This document shows, one piece after another, positions 41,856-52,567 of a stretch of 64,000 nt of DNA. Made by a program: the position numbers and the translations under genes. The stretch covers positions 285,001 to 349,000 of the forward strand of contig JACEFZ010022373.1 in the NCBI GenBank assembly GCA_014155875.1, written 5' to 3'. The first letter of the stretch is position 1. Each line of letters begins with the position of its first letter. A model generated the notes under the pieces. It was not told the DNA's origin, did no database searches, and worked only from the letters and a program-made list of their open reading frames with translations. This DNA is from Cepaea nemoralis (Eukaryota > Mollusca > Gastropoda > Stylommatophora > Helicidae).

Positions 41856-42191
41856 TCAACGAAACACGTAAGTGCCAGCAATTAATAGTACAGCCAAGCT
41901 AAATAGGAAGATGAACAATAGGATTCGGTAAAAGTTGTAAAACGACTTCTTGTAGACACCATTCTGGTGTGTCATCCCAGGAGCAGTCGTTGGGTCAGTT
42001 GACAGAAGTGTGCTCTGTGGTGAAGTAGGGCCATTACTTGATGAGGTGTCCAAGGTAGTCTGTAGGTAGTCTGAGGTTGTCTGTTGCTCTCGCGGCGGGT
42101 GTATTGTCGTTGAGGTCGTCAGCACTGGTCTTAGCAACGCGATGTGCGCTTTGATGTAATTCAGGAGGGGGTATTTTCCATCATCACAATG
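41856..42191 (-). CDS. Possible last exon of a single-pass membrane protein
   Basis: On the minus strand, a strong 3' splice site (TTGTCTTATTTCACTCAG, AG at 42192-42193) opens an exon with 111 codons and a stop (TGA 41858-41856). It reads HCDDGKYPLLNYIKAHIALL, then a Ser/Thr/Pro-rich stalk of about 50 residues (for example TTSTTIHPPREQQTTSDYL), then YRILLFIFLFSLAVLLIAG, a transmembrane helix followed by TYVFR. That is the layout of the membrane-proximal end of a type I surface protein, or of a GPI signal. The intron enters in phase 0. No upstream exon was recognised, I do not know the family, and no repeat family here shares it. Confidence 0.45.
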   Translation of the reverse strand, partial: HCDDGKYPLLNYIKAHIALLRPVLTTSTTIHPPREQQTTSDYLQTTLDTSSSNGPTSPQSTLLSTDPTTAPGMTHQNGVYKKSFYNFYRILLFIFLFSLAVLLIAGTYVFR

Positions 42192-42297
42192 CTGAGTGAA
42201 ATAAGACAACCTAATTAATGCAAGTATTTGCCTGTCGTATGAATATATTATACAATGCATTATCCACTTTATATTTCACTTGTAAAAGTTAGTTACA

Positions 42298-42520
42298 TAT
42301 ATCCCTTACAGCACGTCGCAGTCAACCCCATCATTTGTGTCTGTGATTTCTTGGCACGTTTACATTCAATAGTTTGCCATTGCTTTCTAAACGACTGACA
42401 CATATACCATTGTATGAAAACCAACGCAAACCGACCTATTTCCCAATCTCCCGCAGGTGTCTTTCGAATGCGGGTTTATGATCTGGCGAACGTCGCCACA
42501 GCGCGGGCAATATTATGTAA
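42298..42520 (-). mobile_element. SINE-1 copy
   Basis: The reversed SINE-1 order is present: ACGTCGCAGTCAACCCCATC, GATTTCTTGGCACGTTTACA, AGTTTGCCATTGCTTTCTAA. The 5' half is diverged. Confidence 0.65.
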
Positions 42521-42532
42521 ACATTTGTATAA

Positions 42533-43252
42533 ACAATCTTACAGGACAGAGTGGATAACACTGGTATAAACAATCTTACAGGATAGAGTGGACAACACAC
42601 GGCAATGGTATACACAATCTTACAGGATAGAGTGGACAGAAGAACGCCTTAATATAAACAATCTTACAGGATAGAGTGGACAACACAAGACAATGGTATA
42701 ACCAATCTTACAGGATAGAGTGGACAACACAAGGCAATGGTATAAACAATCTTACAGGATAGAGTGGACAGAAGAACGCCTTAATATAAACAATCTTACA
42801 GGATAGAGTGGACAACACAAGACAATGGTATAAACAATCTTACAGGATAGAGTGGACAACACAAGTCAATGGTATAACCAATCTTACAGGATAGAGTGGA
42901 CAACACAAGGCAATGGTATAAACAATCTTACAGGATATAGCGGACAACACAAGGCAATGGTATAAGCAATCTTACAGGATATAGTGGACAGAAGAACGTC
43001 CTGGTATAAACAATCTTACAGGGTAGAGTGGACAACACAAGGCCCTGGTATAAAAAATCTTAACGGATATAGTGGACAACACAAGGCAATGGTATAAACA
43101 ATCTTACAGGATATAGTGGACAGAAGAACGCCCTGGTATAAACAATCTCACAGGATAGAGTGGACAACACAAGACAATGGTATAAACAATCTTACAGGAT
43201 AGAGTGGACAACACAAGGCAATGGTATAAACAATCTTACAGGATAGAGTGGG
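42533..43252. repeat. 44-bp minisatellite
   Basis: About 16 units of 44 bp. The first 30 bases (TATAAACAATCTTACAGGAT and AGAGTGGACA) are shared. The last 14 come in two types: ACACAAGGCAATGG and GAAGAACGCCTTAA. The two unit types alternate irregularly. Confidence 0.95.
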
Positions 43253-43843
43253 TGTCAGGGTCCTGTATGTGTGTAAGGATCAATAGCCGAGGTCAAGGAC
43301 AGTAGGAGACGCCACGGCTTGGCTGACGGAAGGTCAGGCAAGAAGCCCGTGGACAGACCCACGTGACGGGGCAAGGACGAGGAGGAGAAAGGGTCAGTGT
43401 GTGTGAGACAGCGGATAGAGAGGGAAGTATTGAGAATAGCGAGAGATAGAACGATAGAACGATAGTGTTGTGACGGATAGATGTGGCGGACATTTGTGTA
43501 TTGATATTCGAGGAATGTACTAGCTGTGATATGTGCGGGATGATGTGAGACTGATTGCGAATGATCAGAAGTGTGTAAATATCGCCCAGGAGGATGTGAG
43601 CGAGCGTTTGGCCGCCTGTGTATAATGAGTGCTTAATCGTAAGCGTGAGTTAAATGTGTATTGAGACAGGTGTGCTCTAAATGATATTACCTTTTAGTAT
43701 TATGTAATACAGGTTGTACAGGAGACTGCTCTGTGAGTGTCGAGTGCAGTCATTGTTACTGGTGTATGTAAACGTCCTGGATGTTATAACCTGCCTGTCC
43801 GAGTCCAGTGAGCAAGAGTGAGAAGATAGTTAGAACTCTGACA
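43253..43843. repeat. Possible solo LTR
   Basis: 591 bp starting TGTCAGGGTCC and ending AACTCTGACA, so it has TG...CA ends, and the last ten bases resemble the end of the G2 LTR (GACTCTGACA). It begins exactly where the minisatellite stops in mid-unit. The flanking bases (GTGGG left, GGTAC right) do not match, so target duplication is not supported. Body similarity to G2 is not evident by eye. Confidence 0.35.
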
Positions 43844-44274
43844 GGTACATGCGCCATAAACACATCACTCTACAGACACAAAGATGATGAACAGACCAAG
43901 GTACCACACCAGATCAACTCAACTACTCTCTCACAACAAGAGAAAACAGAAAACTAGTGGTTACCCACAGAGACAAGAATGTACGTACATATGACAATCA
44001 TGTTACAAGTGCTAGAAAAGACCTTAATGCACCATAGTGTATGTTATACCTCCTTTTAACTACACACGTACGAAAGTGCACACAATGGATGATGCTACTC
44101 GCACTACTCCTATTGAATATAGAACAAATGACTTCACTAACAGTTTTACTCACACATCATCATTGGGCAACACGGATGATATTACTAATGACATACCAGC
44201 TAACTGTGTTACTAACATCAGTACTTGTGAATCAAAATTTGTTACTGCCACTACCAATTACGATGTTAAATCAA
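43844..44274. other. No gene recognised
   Basis: An open stretch at 44037-44459 is Thr/Asn-rich and runs into the CA repeat. It has no motif or start context and I do not call it a gene. Confidence 0.4.
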
Positions 44275-44315
<41 letters not shown>

Positions 44316-44338
44316 ACGCGCACGCGCACGCGCACGCG
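44275..44338. repeat. (CA)n / (CACG)n microsatellite
   Basis: About 14 CA repeats followed by CG-containing variants. Confidence 0.95.
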
Positions 44339-44454
44339 GTCCGTGGCAAAGCAGTGGACGAACAGAAGATGGTATCAGGTCAGCGAGGACAGAGATCTGC
44401 AGTTGCGAAATACTGTGGGGTACACTTCTACCAGACTTTTAAATGATGGAATAA

Positions 44455-45215
44455 TGTAAACACATGGGGGTTTGCTGATGACATGGTTTCGGTCGCTGAA
44501 AATGAAACGCAATTACAGGAAATGATAGGTAGAGTTGCAATAACAGAAACACAGAAGTAATGGTTATTTGAAAGAAAAAAGTATGTACCCAAAAGCAACA
44601 TCAAAGTGAATGGAATCAATCTGAAACAAGTCAATGTGTATTGCGGTACTTTAATAACAGCTAATGGAAGATACACCGCCTGGGCTAAATATAGAATAGC
44701 CCAAGCGGTGGCAGCGTTTCACAAGATGAAGAAAAGTATCTGCATTGTTATCTGTGTCAGATCACATGAAGTAAAGAGTTCTTAAGAGCTATATTCAGCC
44801 TATCCTAATGTATGGAAGCCAATCATGGACAATTGGCAGACAACTAAGGAATTATGTGGAAGCTACAGAGATGGGATTTTGCAGACACACGATGAGAAAA
44901 CAGTGGACAGATAGAAAGGGCATATTAGATATCTTGAAAGAAGTTAATTCAGAAAGAGAACCTTTTACTCACATGATAAGTAGACAGTCCACATACGTTG
45001 TGTATGTCATGAGAAGAGGAACGCTGGAGTATGTGGTCACAATGGGAAAAGTGTAGGAGAAAAAAGGCAGGGGAAACAAGCAACAAGATGTTGGACATTG
45101 TAACATCTTGAAATACAGTAACACGGGTATTAGACATGCTTGAAGTCACAAGAGACGGAAGGATGTGGACAGACATGGTCACCAACGCCACACGGCATGA
45201 AATATAAGGAAAAAA
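44455..45215 (+). pseudogene. LINE G RT C-terminal fragment
   Basis: Begins with motif C, WGFADDMVSVAENETQLQEM, then NIKVNGINLKQVNVYCGTLI, TANGRYTAWAKYRIAQAVAA and FHKMKKSI. After frame changes it reads MYGSQSWTIGRQLRNYVEAT, MISRQSTYVVYVMRRGTLEY and finally TRDRRMWTDMVTNATRHEI. The order equals that of LINE C and D, but the sequence and the MVTNATRH end mark a different family. The upstream palm is missing. Confidence 0.7.
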
Positions 45216-46328
45216 AACCTCCTTCAGAAAGCAATGGCAAACTACTGAATGTAAAACATAGTGTTACTGAGGCAGCGACAATAGGTGGCCCATGTGGTCA
45301 GCCTGATGCCGGACGCCTTTCTTCTAGGCTCTTCTAGGCTGGGACGACCTGGCAGCCCATATATATCTCTTCAAACATATCATCGGCTCCGATGCGGTTT
45401 CGACCCTATGTCCATCGGGCCGGCAATCTAGTGTCTGGCCACTACTCACAGGTATACCCCAATGGCCTCATACTGAGTATACACTGTGTCCAGGATTATT
45501 TTATTACATTTACAAAATTGACCTCAACTTACAACATGGGTGCTAGGACATGTCCTGGTAGTTAAAAGGCTGCTGTGGTGATATGTTCTAAATTTCACAG
45601 GCATGCAACTAATTGTGTCATGTAATAAATACACACGTACAACTAGTAATACAAAGGCACACACACACACGTACAACTAGCAATATAATACTGTTTCAGT
45701 TGTGCGCACTATGAGTGCACCAGACCCGGCATTCTAAGGTGAAGGTAATATTTCGAGAGCCACACTCAAGAAATATCCCTCAATCACAATATCCCTTCCA
45801 CTCTGATGTGAGTAAGTACAATACGGTCTTGTTTAGTCCCTCCTATTCTACCCTGAAATTCGAGGTATTGTCTCTTCGTGCTTAGTCTCTACTCTTTGAT
45901 TCTATTTGATTCTAGAGTTTAGAGGAAGTTAAAAAAAAGCTAAAGGTCCCTCTGATATACTTCAAGGTGCACTGGGATTGCGATGCTAGACCCATATTTG
46001 TATAGACTAGCCGGCACTCAGTTGGTGATGTGTTCAGCTATAAGCCGGCCGTCTTTAGTCCCTAGATATGTCCAAGTGCCTATTTTAGGTTGGGTCGAGC
46101 TAGGCCAATTTTAAAAATTCGAATCCGAAGATTGTAGAGGAATCTCGTACTATTGTTGAGTCTGGCTGTAACCTTCAGTGAGATGGAGAAGTTTCGCACC
46201 ATCTTGTTGAGACTTAGCTCTTAAAGGCTGAGGCTTAGGCATATTGCGGAGTGTTCTTTCTATCATGGTTTGTGCTTAGTCATTACCGTAATGGTTACTT
46301 GTTTATAATACATCAGATGTAAACAGAC
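45216..46328. other. No gene recognised
   Basis: Shares GAAAGCAATGGCAAACTACT with SINE-1 at about 45227-45247, but the rest does not align. A short CA run lies at 45657-45670. The remainder is unassigned. Confidence 0.4.
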
Positions 46329-46402
46329 ATTCACTCGGGCTTGTCCCTTAGTGGCTCAATGAGTATGCTCAGGAAGATAGATATGGGGTGGGTCATAAGA
46401 TT
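46329..46402 (+). pseudogene. Short fragment of LINE A-type RNase H
   Basis: CATTCACTCGGGCTTGTCCC, AGTGGCTCAATGAGTATGCT and GATATGGGGTGGGTC match 48615-48685 (the LLSDSMSMLKRVEMGW segment) with few differences. Confidence 0.6.
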
Positions 46403-46865
46403 AACAAAATGACAACAATCGAAAGACAATGAAAATAAAATGAATAAAAATGAGTGCTACTTATCTGAGAATCACAGGTTGTGATACTAAAATGAATCAT
46501 GGCGTTGATACTCTTATATAGAGAGCCATGAGAGATTGGGGTGTAATAGGGCCAGAGGTAGGAGATGGGAACGGTCCAATGAAGATCCCCGGTAGATGCG
46601 TGGATGTGGAACATGTTGACATTAAGGAAGGTAAGACGGGATACAGTGGAAGCAATTGAGATATGATGGTGGTCCGAGAGTGAAAACTAAGAAGGTGTGC
46701 CCCGGTTGATGTCCGTATACAATCTCAGTGTATGCCAGTGATGGGTTGGCCATAGTAGACCGGTGTTCAAGAGCCATGTCGCGTGCATCCAGCTATGATT
46801 GTGATAATAATGATACACATTCGCTGGGCTCCTGTATGTCTGTATAAAGGGAATGCTAAAATCTG
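46403..46865. other. No gene recognised
   Basis: Nothing identified. Confidence 0.4.
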
Positions 46866-46929
<64 letters not shown>

Positions 46930-46951
46930 CTCTCTCTGACTCTTACACACA

Positions 46952-46991
<40 letters not shown>
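46866..46991. repeat. (TC)n and (CA)n microsatellites
   Basis: TC repeats at 46866-46912 and 46924-46938, CA repeats at 46912-46922 and 46945-46991. Confidence 0.95.
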
Positions 46992-47339
46992 AACAAACAC
47001 TCAACATTCTCAGATCAGGGCCAACACAAGACGATATTTTGTAACGCTCCGTGGCGACGTAGATAAACCGTCAGTGTCGCGCTCTGAATATCGTGAGCTC
47101 GTGCAAGGACTCGGTGGTTCATACCTTGAGTGCAAATGTTTTCCTAGGGCCATGGGGGTCTCTTCGATGGAAGTTACGGGGTTAGTGCTCTGTGCAATGT
47201 TCTCGCCAGACAGCGTGCCGTGTTGCGGGCGGTCGGTCACGCCAGAAGTGGAAAAACCCGATGCAATTAATCCGATCTTTTCGCCTTCAACATGTTGGCC
47301 GTTCTAACACGTAGTGTACGCCACATATCGCTGTATTGG
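46992..47339. other. No gene recognised
   Basis: Open stretches on both strands without known motifs. Confidence 0.35.
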
Positions 47340-47790
47340 TTGTTGTTTGTCCATCAAGAACGATGATGACCATTCATTTCATCCAGTGGGGCCGAAAGTA
47401 TGGAGCATGAGTTCTTAGATCTCTGATAAGACCTATTTTGGCTCGAAATGTTCTTTGACAATGTGGGCAAAGAATGCTTGACGTTCCAGGAGGAGGATCT
47501 CCTGCAGTGGTTTTTCTGTCCAGCATTTTCTTCACAGCTCTTGCGGTCCTGGTTGCTTTACAAGTGACTGCGTCCTTATGTAATGATGTACGCCACAAAT
47601 TACGGTCTTTAGCAGCAGTCTCCCATGTGCCAAGATGAATTCCAAAAGCTTTAAGTGAGATTTTCAGAGTGTCTTCAAAGCGTTTCCTCTGGCCGCCTGG
47701 GGAGCGTTTACCACAACACAGCTCGCCGTATGTTTAGGTAGCCTGTGATCTGGCATACGAGTTAAGTGACCAGCCCAGCGAATCTGATCG
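47340..47790 (-). pseudogene. LINE B 3' end, truncated copy
   Basis: The minus strand encodes QIRWAGHLTRMPDHRLPK, then the KRF.DTLKISLKAFGIHL region in another frame, then 47598-47374 with KKMLDRKTTAGDPPPGTSSI and the finger CPHCQRTFRAKIGLIRDLR. It is collinear with 19163-19640. The final His pair region of the finger has changed (ISH to IRD), so even the finger is damaged. The 5' end stops at about 47790. Confidence 0.8.
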
Positions 47791-48057
47791 CTGTATTGGT
47801 AAATGCACATCGACATGCACAGATGGGAAAAGCGTGTGAGTTCAAGTTGCATTTCCAGACAGAAACCTACCCAGAAAAGAATATTTATAACATGTCTTAT
47901 GCTGGTATATACACATTTGGATTATGACTATGGTCAGGTGTTCGTGCACTGTGCTGACATTACCACAGTGAACTCACTGAGAGGATACTGCGCCACTTAT
48001 TGTAATATATGTGTCCAATGATAGTGATTGAGCAGAAAGCAAACAACATGGACTCAC

Positions 48058-48138
48058 CTGGAGATGTGTCTTTCGTTTCTAACACTTCAGTTGTGAGAAC
48101 ATGTTCATGCCCCGTGGCGGATGGAATTCTAACCGTCC
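48058..48138 (-). other. Possible internal exon, 81 bp, phase 1-1
   Basis: On the minus strand an acceptor GCTACGTGTTTCAG|GG (AG at 48139-48140) and a donor CTCCAG|GTGAGTCC (GT at 48057-48056) bound 81 bases. Only one frame is open: TVRIPSATGHEHVLTTEVLE then TKDTSP, with split codons at both ends. Symmetric phase-1 exons are common in extracellular multidomain proteins. No neighbouring exon was found, so this may be chance. Confidence 0.3.
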
Positions 48139-48239
48139 CTGAAACACGTAGCAAGCCATATTAAAAATCCCTTGCTAGTTGGTCATCGTGTGCCATTTAG
48201 CTTAGCAGGTTAAAAAGAGGAAGGTAGTGGATGGGTCAA

Positions 48240-48870
48240 GCCGAAGACATTCTTCAACAGCTGTGTTCACTTGAGGACTTAGACCCTGACAAGAAGTGGG
48301 TACAAGTGCCAACATATTTCTGTACGTCGTTTACAGTTTTCATCCAACTAGACATAAAATGCAGACAAGAAAATCCGGCTGCTGTGCGGGCGGAAGTACA
48401 AGCTGTGATTTTCGAGAATTCGTTAGAACGGTAATGCTGTAATTTACACAGATGGGTCGGTCTTCCGACGCATGAGAAGCTCATGGGCCTTTACGGCTCA
48501 GGCCGGAGGGAGAATTGTGAAGGAGGACTCCTGTGCTTTTATTGAGACCACAGATAGCCTGACTATGGAAGTCATGGCAGTAAGTAAAGCAATAACATTG
48601 TTCGAGGCACAGGCATTCACTAGGGCTTGTTTACTTAGTGACTCAATGAGCATGCTCAAGAGGGTAGAGATGGGGTGGATCCAAAGAGAGTGGTTGCTGC
48701 CTCTGGAGCGGTCTCGGCTAGCACAGATTAGTTTCATCTTCGTGTCAGGGCATGCGGGAGTACAAGCAAATGAGAGGGCTGACAAGCTCGCAGGTAACGC
48801 TACTGTGGAGGGGGAACGCGCCATGGACCAGGCTGACATTCTGAATGCTCTACGGAAAATAAGACTTTTG
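48240..48870 (+). pseudogene. LINE A-type RNase H, separate copy
   Basis: From about 48433 the frame reads NAVIYTDGSVFRR (first Asp), SLTMEVMAVSKAITLF (Glu), ACLLSDSMSMLKRVEM (Asp), FIFVSGHAGVQANERADKLA (His, last Asp), so all RNase H catalytic residues remain. A stop lies just upstream. The preceding DILQQLCSLEDLDPDKKWVQ and ENPAAVRAEVQAVI may be linker. It is diverged from the LINE A at 30638, so probably a sister family. RT is absent. Confidence 0.8.
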
Positions 48871-49036
48871 TGAGAACCAAGTGATCACCATGAATCTACA
48901 ATCACGATCACACTGCGAGAACAGCAAATTAAAAGAGGTGTGGCTAAACTATAACACTACACAAGAAGCCAAAGAAGATTGATAGTTGGGCACTTATGGA
49001 CTGAATGGTTCGATGTGCAATGGGGATGATCTGTCG
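48871..49036 (+). other. Probable LINE A-type C-terminal tail
   Basis: Follows the RNase H copy. The LKRGVAKL and QRRLIVGHLWTEWFDVQWG pieces may be the degraded end of the same LINE. Weak evidence. Confidence 0.3.
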
Positions 49037-49072
49037 ACTGACTGACTGACTGACTGACTGACTGACTGACTA
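49037..49072. repeat. (GACT)n microsatellite
   Basis: About nine CTGA repeats, plausibly the 3' tail of the preceding LINE. Confidence 0.9.
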
Positions 49073-49317
49073 ATTGCCATGTAGCTTAGAGTCTGCGATA
49101 ATGGATCGCCATCACACAAGATCCCCAATCTTGGGTCGGTTCTGTGTTTTTGTTCCCATTTTGCCATTTGACAAAGAAAGCCAGATATCTGTGCATGTGT
49201 CATTCCCTTGATCTTTTCTCATCTAGTTTGTCAGATGTCACTTTGTTTTGAGAGTTTATTTTGTCCTTATAACCAGAACATGATTTACAACAATTGGACA
49301 GATTCAACCAATTGTTA

Positions 49318-49545
49318 TTTTTATTTTTGGTCATGTGATAAGAAAAGAGGCTTTTGAGAACATCGTGACAACTGGAAAGATTAATAGGAAAAGAGGTAGA
49401 GGCAAACCAAAAGAAATGATGTTGGATGGACTGAGATGGTGTCATCGAGATATATCATGAAAGATCCAGAACACTGAGGACCTAGATCTGTGTGGAGAAA
49501 TGGGCGTCTACGCCAGCTGGCAGGTGGCATGATGGTGATGATAAT
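49318..49545 (+). pseudogene. LINE C 3' tail
   Basis: The DNA encodes FGHVIRKEAFENIVTTGKI, KRGRGKPKEMMLDGLRWCHR and, after a stop, LCGEMGVYASWQ, matching the C-terminus at 437-715. It ends GATGGTGATGATAA. Confidence 0.7.
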
Positions 49546-49604
49546 CACCCCAGTCTGGCTCTACAGAGTAACAAGGTATGTGGTTAGCATGTCATAGCGG
49601 GACA

Positions 49605-50305
49605 GATATACATCATCATCAAGTGCCGTGCCATTAGACATGGGCGGTCATGTTTCGCCACATTACACGATCACCAGAGTCGTGGATCAGCTCCGTGTTC
49701 ATGTCTCGACCATACCACGTGGCCTCACCATCTAGATATGTATCTGTCTGCCTTCTCCATGTTCTTTTCCCTTTAATCTTGCCAGTTGTCGCCAAATTCT
49801 ATGGTTATTTCTTCTCACGACGTTCCCCAACAATCTTGACTGCATACTTCTAATTTCTCTAATTAGTTTTTGGTTTCCATTTGCCTCTTGTAGGACTAGC
49901 TTTTTTTTATTTTTATGGGTCTGTTCATGGTATTTATTTGCATTTTCCCCAGAAACCACATTGCCACCACGCCACCAGCTTCAGATGCTTTTCAGCTCGT
50001 TTCCCTCATTGACCACGCCTGATATTCATTCAAAAGTATGGGTTCCATGTAGTACTTCAACACTCTTTTTCTCGTTGCAATTGACATCATTTTATTTGTC
50101 AGTATACTTTCCATCTTGCAAAAAACTACCTTTGTCATATTGATTCTTGTTCTTATCTCTTCAAAGCATCTCCCATTAGATGTATTGACTGTTCCGAGAC
50201 AGCTGATCCACGGTTTAAAGAATATTCTCGTTCAACCGTATATTACATGCTGCTACTTCTTTCTTCTTCGAGACGGCCATAGTCACTATTTACTTACTGT
50301 TTAAT
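49605..50305 (-). pseudogene. LINE D C-terminal RT fragment
   Basis: Minus strand: piece 49959-49732 reads EANGNQKLIREIRSMQSRLL then GNVVRRN. DNA aligns with 40600-41290 over its length, including the CATCATCATCAAGTGCCG tail and GACATGGGCGGTCATG. It is tail to tail with the LINE C end at 49545. Dead by stops. Confidence 0.7.
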
Positions 50306-50943
50306 TCTATCTCTAGTTGTTCACGATGTACAATAACTCTCGTCTCCTCTTCTGATTTGCCATTTGATGTTATTATATTTCCCAGGTACTTGAAACTCTT
50401 TATTTGTTTCAGGGGGTGTTCTTGTAGGTGGATCATTATTGTTAATTTTTTTCTTCTTTGGTTATAGCCATTACCTCTGTTTTACTTGTGCTTATTTTCA
50501 TATTATGTTCCCAATACGCTTGGTTTAGACTATTCATGTGGTCTTGTAATTCTGCTTCTGATTTTGCTGTTAGTGCATGAGTGTCCGCAAATAGGAGTAC
50601 ATGGTTTGATTTGCCGATGGTTCTTCTTCTGTGTTCTATTCGTCATGCGGTGTTCTTGCAGTCTCTGTTTGGCTGGTTTCTTTACATGTGTTGTCTATAT
50701 AGGTTATGAATAAGAGAGGGAACAGGACACAACCTTGTCTTACTTCGGATCTTATGGTGAAGCATTCTCAGTGTCCTCCGTTTTATCTAACTATATATTC
50801 ACTGTTGCTGTATAAGCTTCAAAATACGTTCTTTAGGTATGTACTCACTTCATATCCTTTAAAGATTGCCAACAACTTGTTTCTATCTACTTTATCAAAT
50901 GCCTTTTTTTGATCGACAAAGGATAAGTAGAATGTTTCATTAT
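50306..50943 (-). pseudogene. RTE-type LINE copy 1, RT (interrupted, downstream part)
   Basis: The DNA aligns with 54250-54850. The minus strand has FYLSFVDQKKAFDKVDRNKL (motif A), a decayed R..C.LSP box, and a region equivalent to LLFADDQALIAKSEAELQDH at about 50520-50600 in which motif C is disturbed. More decayed than copy 2. Interrupted by the LINE B relative at 50944 and resumes at 51868. Confidence 0.7.
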
Positions 50944-51857
50944 TGCACTGGCACCTTGCCGTCTTGACAGACGATAGTTTGTGCTTTAAAAAGGCATAAT
51001 AACTTTTAACTATGGCGGTAGCGAGTGTGACTGATAAGGCCAATTTGCGCTGTAAATGTCCGTTCACAGTGGGTGCATGTGAACACGTGGTCATTTCCAC
51101 CATCATGCACCATCTTACGTCTCAAACGCTTGGTGTGTGCCTTTTCTGAAATAATTTTCTCCTTTGACTTTATTCCATTTCTGATATTTGCCCTCCATGC
51201 AACACGTTCAGCGGCGACTTGCTCCCAATGTGCATTATCAATGCCTGTATCAATCATGTCCCGCTTACACATATCTTTGTATCGTAGTAGAGGCCGACCC
51301 TGAGATCTCTTACCCATCTGTAATTCACCAAAAAAGATATCCTTTGGTATTCTACCATCATCCATCCTCCTAAGATGTCCTATCCATCTAAGTCTACGAA
51401 GACTGAGCATGGAATAAACTGTCACACAACCTGATCTTTCCAATACTTCAGTATTTGTGATTTTGTCTTGCCACTTAATACCAAGAATTCTTCGCAGACA
51501 CCGCATATGAAAGCTGTTTAAATTGTTCTCTTGGTGTGAGTAAGTTGTCCAGGTTTCACTGCCATAGAGAAGAGTACTAAGGACACAGGCTTGATAGACA
51601 AGGACTTTTGTTTTGGCAGTAAGCTTCCTGTTCTCCCAGACTCTTTTTCTTAACCTGTTCATTGTTGTTGCTGCCTTACCAATCCCGATGTTGATTTCCT
51701 GATCTAGAGATAATTTGCCATTTACCACTGATCCTAGATATGTAAAATGGTCTACTATCTCTAGTTCGGCGTCGTCAATAAAGACTGATGGTATCCCATG
51801 TGCACCTTGTGACATAATCATTATATTTCATTAATCATTATATAATCATTATATATA
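50944..51857 (-). mobile_element. LINE B relative, 5'-truncated, with intact 271-codon frame
   Basis: 914 bp flanked by GTTTCATTAT (50934-50943 and 51858-51867). The minus frame 51821-51006 is uninterrupted: LEIVDHFTYLGSVVNGKLSL, VLVYQACVLSTLLYGSETWT, LRRILGIKWQDKITNTEVLE, RLRWIGHLRRMDDGRIPKDI, LQMGKRSQGRPLLRYKDMCK, and the finger CTHCERTFTAQIGLISHTRY. It has the same architecture as LINE B but is clearly a different family. RT palm and endonuclease are missing. The intact frame and perfect duplication argue for a fairly recent insertion. Confidence 0.88.
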
Positions 51858-51867
51858 GTTTCATTAT

Positions 51868-52567
51868 ATTCGATTGCTTTTTTTATAAGTTGTCTAAGAG
51901 TAAAAATGGCACCTGTGCAACCTTTGTTCTAAATCCAAGTTCTGTCTCGCTTGCTGGGGTTCTATAGTAGTTCGTAATCTTTTCTCAAGAATTTTGCAAA
52001 CTATTTTCCCAGTATGCCTCTTTATTGTATCTTTTGCCTCTTTTACTGTTTTTGTGTTACCACATTGGGAAAATTATTCAGATTCCTCAGTCTCGTGGTG
52101 TCTATTGCTCTACCCACACATGGTTAAATAGTCTATGTAACCATGCTGTTCCAACTTCTCTTGCTGCTTTAATTAGTTCATTTGGTATTTCATTTGTCCC
52201 GATGGTTTTTCAATGGGGCTAATCTAACGGCTTCTCCAATTTCTTCTTTCAGTATGTCTGGATCTAGTTCTTCGATAGCATCTGTGTTGGTTTCCTGAAT
52301 TCCTGTGGCATCTGATGGAATCTTGAGATGTTGTTCGAAGTACTGTCTCCATCATTTTTAAGATTTATTTTTGTTAACTTATTGGTTCTCATTTTTCACT
52401 GTAAATTTTTTCAGTTGGGTCAAATGGTTCTGCTCTGGTTCTCATTGCACTGATCATTTTGATAGAAGTTTCTTGTTTCCTCTTTATAGTTATTTTAAGA
52501 GTTTCTGTAAATTTCCCCCAATTTTTTTTTTGGTTTTTCTCCTTTTACTATCCTATTCATATGAAAC
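51868..52567 (-). pseudogene. RTE-type LINE copy 1, RT N-terminal part
   Basis: Continues copy 1 on the minus strand: the TELGFRTK box, the LEKRL / KILEKRL-like strand, and upstream IGTNEIPNELIKAAREVGTA with WLHRLFNHVWVE, the G.D.IP.EL+K.....W+..L.N..W box. Many stops are present. It abuts the opposite-strand RT fragment at 52568. Confidence 0.65.

Noticed and set aside
44037..44459. 140-codon Thr/Asn-rich open frame as a gene
   Set aside because: It runs through a (CA)n microsatellite, lacks any domain, and no splice or start context supports it.
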